Under the pieces are notes generated by a model. The model had not been told where the DNA came from. It ran no database searches and saw only the letters and a program-made list of their open reading frames with translations. Positions 6,054 to 9,429 of a DNA stretch of 9,429 nucleotides are shown here, piece by piece. Source of the stretch: JBCBAP01 sp038532435 (GTDB taxonomy: Bacteria; Pseudomonadota; Alphaproteobacteria; Rhodobacterales; Rhodobacteraceae). The stretch spans positions 1 to 9,429 of the forward strand of contig JBCBAP010000098.1 in assembly GCA_038532435.1 (NCBI GenBank), given 5' to 3'. Made by a program: the position numbers and the translations under genes. Positions within the stretch are counted from its first letter, which is position 1. Every line of letters starts with the position of its first letter.

Positions 6054-6965
6054 TCAGCGGGGAGGGATCGCTCCCGGTGACGCGATCACCCGGAGCGCGT
6101 GTGCATGGCCCGCCGCCGCAGCCTCGCCAACCGGTGCGCCCGTGAGGCGGGCAGCGAGGTAGCCCGCGTTGAACCCGTCACCCGCACCGGTGGTGTCCAC
6201 CACCCGCTCTGCGCCCGGGTAGGAGGCGGCAGGCTGCACGCCGTCAGACCAGATGAGCGGCCCTGCCCCCCCACGCTTGAGCACCACCTCCCGCGCCGGG
6301 TCGTCCCCCGCGATCCGGTGAAGTGTCTCTTCCGCCGGTTCGTTGGGATAGAGGAGCTGTTCATCGTCGTGGGAGGGCAACGCAATGGTCGTCGCCGTCC
6401 ACATGGCCCCGATCACCTCCCGCGCCGCGTCGGCGGAGGGCCAGAGACGGGGGCGATAGTTGGAATCGAACGCGACAGTCGCGCCCTCCGCCCGCTGGGC
6501 CGCGCAGGCCGCGATAACCTCCCACCGCACCGCCTCGGGCAGGATCGCGAGGGAGATGGCGGAAAGGTAGATCACGTCGAACCCTTCAAGCATCGAGAGA
6601 TCCCCGACCTCCGAGAACAGCGTTCTCGCTGCTGCCTCCGAGCGCCAGTAGCGAAACGAGCGCTCGCCCTCAGGATCAAGCTCGATCGCGTAGAGGCCGG
6701 GGATCCGGTCCGGATGGCGCAGAATGCTGGAGGTATCAAGATCCTCCGCTTCCATCTGCACGATCATCTCGTCGGAGAACCTGTCGGTGCCGAGCGCGGT
6801 GACATAGCTCACCTCCGCCTCCGCGCCAACAAGACGCTTGAGCGACACGGCGGTGTTGAGGGTGTCCCCCGCGATGGCGATACGAGCGCGTTCGGCGGCC
6901 GGGTCGTATGCGGAAAGTTCGATAAGGCACTCGCCGATGCTGGCGATACGAAGTGGAGCAGTCAT
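6054..6965 (-). CDS. kdgK: PfkB-family sugar kinase, probably 2-keto-3-deoxygluconate kinase
   Basis: 303-residue ribokinase-fold kinase predicted to phosphorylate 2-keto-3-deoxygluconate with ATP to KDPG, feeding the lower Entner-Doudoroff pathway. Seen: GECLIEL opening (11-17), N-terminal PfkB motif AGDTLNTAVSLKRL (32-45), substrate lid strand FRYWRSEAAAR (104-114), FDSNYRPRLW (166-175), which is common to KDG kinases, VVLKRGGAG (227-235), and the C-terminal PfkB signature DTTGAGDGFNAGYLAARL (257-274) with catalytic base D263. Fructokinase or another 2-keto-sugar kinase is the main alternative; the GECLIEL, YWRS and NYRP patterns favour KdgK. ATG 6965 overlaps the stop of the DUF4175 gene by one base (TGATG), and no good SD is visible, so translation probably relies on coupling. 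No sugar-acid transporter or dehydratase is adjacent. The 3' end converges with gnd without an obvious terminator. Confidence 0.87.
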   Translation of the reverse strand: MTAPLRIASIGECLIELSAYDPAAERARIAIAGDTLNTAVSLKRLVGAEAEVSYVTALGTDRFSDEMIVQMEAEDLDTSSILRHPDRIPGLYAIELDPEGERSFRYWRSEAAARTLFSEVGDLSMLEGFDVIYLSAISLAILPEAVRWEVIAACAAQRAEGATVAFDSNYRPRLWPSADAAREVIGAMWTATTIALPSHDDEQLLYPNEPAEETLHRIAGDDPAREVVLKRGGAGPLIWSDGVQPAASYPGAERVVDTTGAGDGFNAGYLAARLTGAPVGEAAAAGHAHALRVIASPGAIPPR

Positions 6966-9429
6966 CAGAAGCGGTCGAGCAACCTTTTCAAATAGTCCCG
7001 TTCGGCCTGGGGCCGGGTGCGGTCATCGGACCGGCGACGGATTTCGTCCATCAGCTCGCGCGTCGTGCGGAACCGATCCGCATCGGGCAGCATTGAATCC
7101 CGACTGTCAATGGCTCCCTCCGCTCCGGTGGGTCGGCCCAGCGGGTCGCGCGCGTCGCTTCCGTCGGCGAGGCCTTGCTGCATCCCCTCTGCCTGCCCCG
7201 GCTGGCCCTGGGCCTGCTGCTGTTCCTGACCGAGGGCGTTCATGCCCTCGCGCAGGTTGTCCATCGCCTCCGCCTGACGGTCGAGCGCGTCCCGGCCGTC
7301 GCCGGAGCGCAGGGCGTCGCGGGCATCCGCCATGTTGCGTTCCGCCCGTCCCAGAGCGTCGCGTCCGGCCTCCCCGGCTTCGTTGCTCGCGCCGGGCAGA
7401 CGTCCCTGCAGATCGTCGAGCATGCCGCGGAGAGCTTCCTGCCGCTGGGCAAGCCCTTGAAGACCCTGAGCCATGCCCTGCCCCTGACCGCCCTGGCCGG
7501 GTTGCATGCCCTGACCGGGCTGTTGGCCTTGCTGGCCCTGTTGCCCTTGCTGACCTTGTTGGCCCTGTTGCCCTTGCTGGCCCTGTTGGCCCTGTTGTCC
7601 TTGTTGGCCCTGTTGACCCTGCTGGCCCTGTTGCCCTTGCTGACCCTGCTGGAACTGACGCTGCATCTCCTCGAAGGATCTGTCCGCGAGTTCCTGCTGT
7701 TCTCGCAGCATCTCCTGCAATTCGTCCTGCGCCGGGTTGCCCTGGCCCTGGCTGCCCCCTTGCTGGAGCGCCATCTGCATGTTTTCCATCATCCGGCGAA
7801 GCTGATCGAGCAAGGCCTGCGCCTGTTCCCGCTGTCCGTTCTCGGAAAGCTCCTGGATCTGGTCCAGCATCTCTTGCAGGTCCATCGGCGACATCTGCTG
7901 CTGGTTCTGCATGTCCGCCATCTGCTGCTGGCTGTCAGGATCGTTCATGAGCTCCTGGGCCATCTGCTGCATGTAGTCCTGCATCGCCTCGCGCAACTCA
8001 TCCATGAGCTGGGCGATCTCCTCATCGGAGGCATCATTGCGCAGCGCTTCGGCCAGCCGGTCCTGCGCCCGGCGCAGACGCTCCTCCGCGTCGGCAAGGT
8101 TGCCATCCTCGATCAGCAGCGCGACCCTCCAGAGTTCCTCCGCCAGCGCGTCACGTTCGTCCGCAAGCCGTCCGTCCCGCCACGCTTCATCGAAGCTACG
8201 GATCACGTGGCGCAGGGCCAGGAATGGCCCGGGCTTCACGTCGAGATCGTCGGGCACATGGGTGATCGCGCGCAAGATCTGGCTGACCCGCTCCCCGTTG
8301 TCGAGCGACCACAGGAGATCGCGTCGCTGCTCCACCACGGCCTTCGCCACCGGATCGTAGAAGAAGCGCTGCGGCAGGACGGCAGCTTCAGGCTCGGTCA
8401 GCGTGATCTGGCCCGCCGCGTCCACCGCCTCAAGCGTGATCGTCACCGGCAGGGACGCAAGCGGATGGTCGCTGTAGTCCTCCGTCAACGTCTCGAAAAT
8501 ATCCGTGTCCTGCCCGTCGAGCGGCATGGGCATGTCGATGACCAGCGGCTCAAACCTTTCGGGGGCTGTGGCCAGACCGTGCCGCCGCGCGACGTTCGCG
8601 AGATCGAGCTCGATCGTCGCTGTAACCCCGAGGACACCGTAGTCGTCCTGTGCCTCGAACGAAATCTCGGCGGCACCGCTCATCGCACGGGCGATGCCGC
8701 CCGTGAGCGCCACCTCCGGCGGCGTGTCTTCGCTGACGGTCAGTGCCCAGTCTGCAACCACTTCTCCACGATCGACGAACGCGAGGCGCCCGCTCTGTTC
8801 AATCGTAAACGCGCTGTCGCGGATGCCAACGGCCCGTTCGTTGAGGATTGCCGTATCCGCCGTCACCGTCTGTTCGATGGCGAATTCAGCCTCGCCATAA
8901 ACGCGCAGCGTGACGTCGGATCCAGCGGGCACCGAAAGGCGCGCCTGATCCGTCAGCTCACCAAGGTAGAGTGTGGGCTGACCCGTGTAGTCTGGAGGGC
9001 TGATCCAGGCTTCGAAGCTCGGACCCGCCGCGACCGCCTCCGGCACTGCAATGCCGGGCAATGAGGGATCGATGGCCGGTGCCCGCGCGAAGAGCGCGGC
9101 TGCCGCAAGAGCTACGAGCGCGGTCAGCCGGATGGCCCACGGGTCCCGCGGGGCCAGCTTGAGATCAGGCGCCCGCGCCTCCGCTCGCTGCGCCGCATCT
9201 GCCATGCGCCGCAGGTGTGCGAGCCAGACCTGCTGGGTCGCCGGATCGTCCGTGCCGCTCGCGAGTGTATCATTCAGCGTCGCAAGGGGCCGTCCCGGAA
9301 GATCCGCGTCGAGCCGTTCGACCGCCTCATCCATCGACGGATGGCGGTAACGTCGGACGCCGAAGATGACGAGTCCCAGCAGGCCGAGCGCCATGAGCGC
9401 CAGCACGACCGACACCGCCCCGGATGAAA
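6965..9429 (-). CDS. DUF4175/TIGR02302-type membrane protein with Gln/Gly-rich region (5' end outside window)
   Basis: At least 820 residues; the frame is open to the right edge, and the GTG at 9415 lies inside a hydrophobic segment, so the true start is probably beyond the window. Residue numbers below count from that GTG. Seen: a transmembrane helix (about 2-20), a cytoplasm-like stretch with DEAVERLDADLPGRPLATL (29-47), a second helix IRLTALVALAAAALFA (95-110), and a large beta-rich region (about 125-360, with PPDYTG and DDYGV motifs seen in DUF4175 proteins). Then comes a long helical part (about 370-590), increasingly rich in Gln and Met, a (GQQ)14 tract (589-632), a Gly/Gln/Met linker, Ala/Arg-rich helices, and a basic end (RPQAERDYLKRLLDRF). 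The order matches the alphaproteobacterial low-complexity family TIGR02302. Function is unknown; a cell-envelope role is only an inference from topology. It reads into kdgK with a one-base overlap. Confidence 0.85.
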   Translation of the reverse strand, partial: SSGAVSVVLALMALGLLGLVIFGVRRYRHPSMDEAVERLDADLPGRPLATLNDTLASGTDDPATQQVWLAHLRRMADAAQRAEARAPDLKLAPRDPWAIRLTALVALAAAALFARAPAIDPSLPGIAVPEAVAAGPSFEAWISPPDYTGQPTLYLGELTDQARLSVPAGSDVTLRVYGEAEFAIEQTVTADTAILNERAVGIRDSAFTIEQSGRLAFVDRGEVVADWALTVSEDTPPEVALTGGIARAMSGAAEISFEAQDDYGVLGVTATIELDLANVARRHGLATAPERFEPLVIDMPMPLDGQDTDIFETLTEDYSDHPLASLPVTITLEAVDAAGQITLTEPEAAVLPQRFFYDPVAKAVVEQRRDLLWSLDNGERVSQILRAITHVPDDLDVKPGPFLALRHVIRSFDEAWRDGRLADERDALAEELWRVALLIEDGNLADAEERLRRAQDRLAEALRNDASDEEIAQLMDELREAMQDYMQQMAQELMNDPDSQQQMADMQNQQQMSPMDLQEMLDQIQELSENGQREQAQALLDQLRRMMENMQMALQQGGSQGQGNPAQDELQEMLREQQELADRSFEEMQRQFQQGQQGQQGQQGQQGQQGQQGQQGQQGQQGQQGQQGQQGQQGQQPGQGMQPGQGGQGQGMAQGLQGLAQRQEALRGMLDDLQGRLPGASNEAGEAGRDALGRAERNMADARDALRSGDGRDALDRQAEAMDNLREGMNALGQEQQQAQGQPGQAEGMQQGLADGSDARDPLGRPTGAEGAIDSRDSMLPDADRFRTTRELMDEIRRRSDDRTRPQAERDYLKRLLDRF
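7520..7651 (-). repeat. In-frame 9-bp tandem repeat encoding (Gly-Gln-Gln)14
   Basis: On the coding strand 14 consecutive Gly-Gln-Gln triplets follow an initial Gln-Gln. The 9-base units are not identical: Gly is encoded by GGC, GGG, GGT and GGA, and Gln by both CAA and CAG. Runs of two or more units recur (for example a pair reading CTGTTGCCC-TTGCTG on the plus strand, seen three times). This indicates expansion by duplication followed by synonymous divergence under selection for the peptide. Confidence 0.95.

Noticed and set aside
6060..6075. GGGAG-6-CTCCC inverted repeat as a terminator between gnd and kdgK
   Set aside because: Only a 5-bp stem, located inside the last codons of kdgK, with no T-run on either strand.
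7175..9064. 629-codon plus-strand open frame with long Leu-rich stretches
   Set aside because: It lies wholly antisense to the well-recognised DUF4175 gene; the Leu runs are the complement of the Gly-Gln-Gln codons, and the rest has no family resemblance. High GC makes such long antisense frames common.

Overview
The window is high-GC DNA with densely packed genes and short overlaps. The protein sequences (an alphaproteobacterial low-complexity DUF4175/TIGR02302-type protein, a single-domain ModE-like regulator in front of modABC, and an ECF sigma factor with a TPR-like tail) point to an alphaproteobacterium, most likely of the Rhodobacteraceae (Roseobacter/Rhodobacter group). No RNA gene, insertion sequence, CRISPR array or phage gene is visible. 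The whole window reads as chromosomal backbone, and no gap between genes exceeds about 110 bases.

Layout: (1) 1-356, plus strand: the 3' end of an ECF-type sigma factor gene, cut by the window edge. (2) 376-4529, minus strand: five genes read leftwards, namely an uncharacterised SAM-dependent methyltransferase, a short ModE-like DNA-binding protein, and the molybdate ABC transporter modA-modB-modC. Neighbours overlap by 1-4 bases except for a 59-base gap between the regulator and modA. That gap and the regulator's last codons hold the best regulatory signal of the window: a plausible sigma-70 promoter flanked and overlapped by two similar 24-bp ModE-box-like palindromes. (3) 4639-6042, plus strand: gnd, 6-phosphogluconate dehydrogenase, divergent from the methyltransferase across 109 bases that contain a GTGCAC-N4-GTGCAC palindrome. 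(4) 6054-9429, minus strand: a large membrane-anchored DUF4175/TIGR02302-type protein with a long Gly-Gln-Gln repeat (5' end outside the window), followed with a 1-base overlap by a PfkB-family sugar kinase that looks like 2-keto-3-deoxygluconate kinase (kdgK). gnd and kdgK converge with 11 bases between them.

How the genes work together: ModA captures molybdate in the periplasm, ModB forms the channel and ModC supplies ATP hydrolysis. The ModE-like protein probably binds the two palindromes in front of modA, but it lacks ModE's molybdate-binding domains, so how the metal is sensed is an open question. The co-oriented and overlapping methyltransferase has no obvious molybdenum role and is the least understood member of the cluster. 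gnd and kdgK both act around 6-phosphogluconate/KDPG metabolism (pentose phosphate and Entner-Doudoroff branches), though they are on opposite strands and need not be co-regulated.
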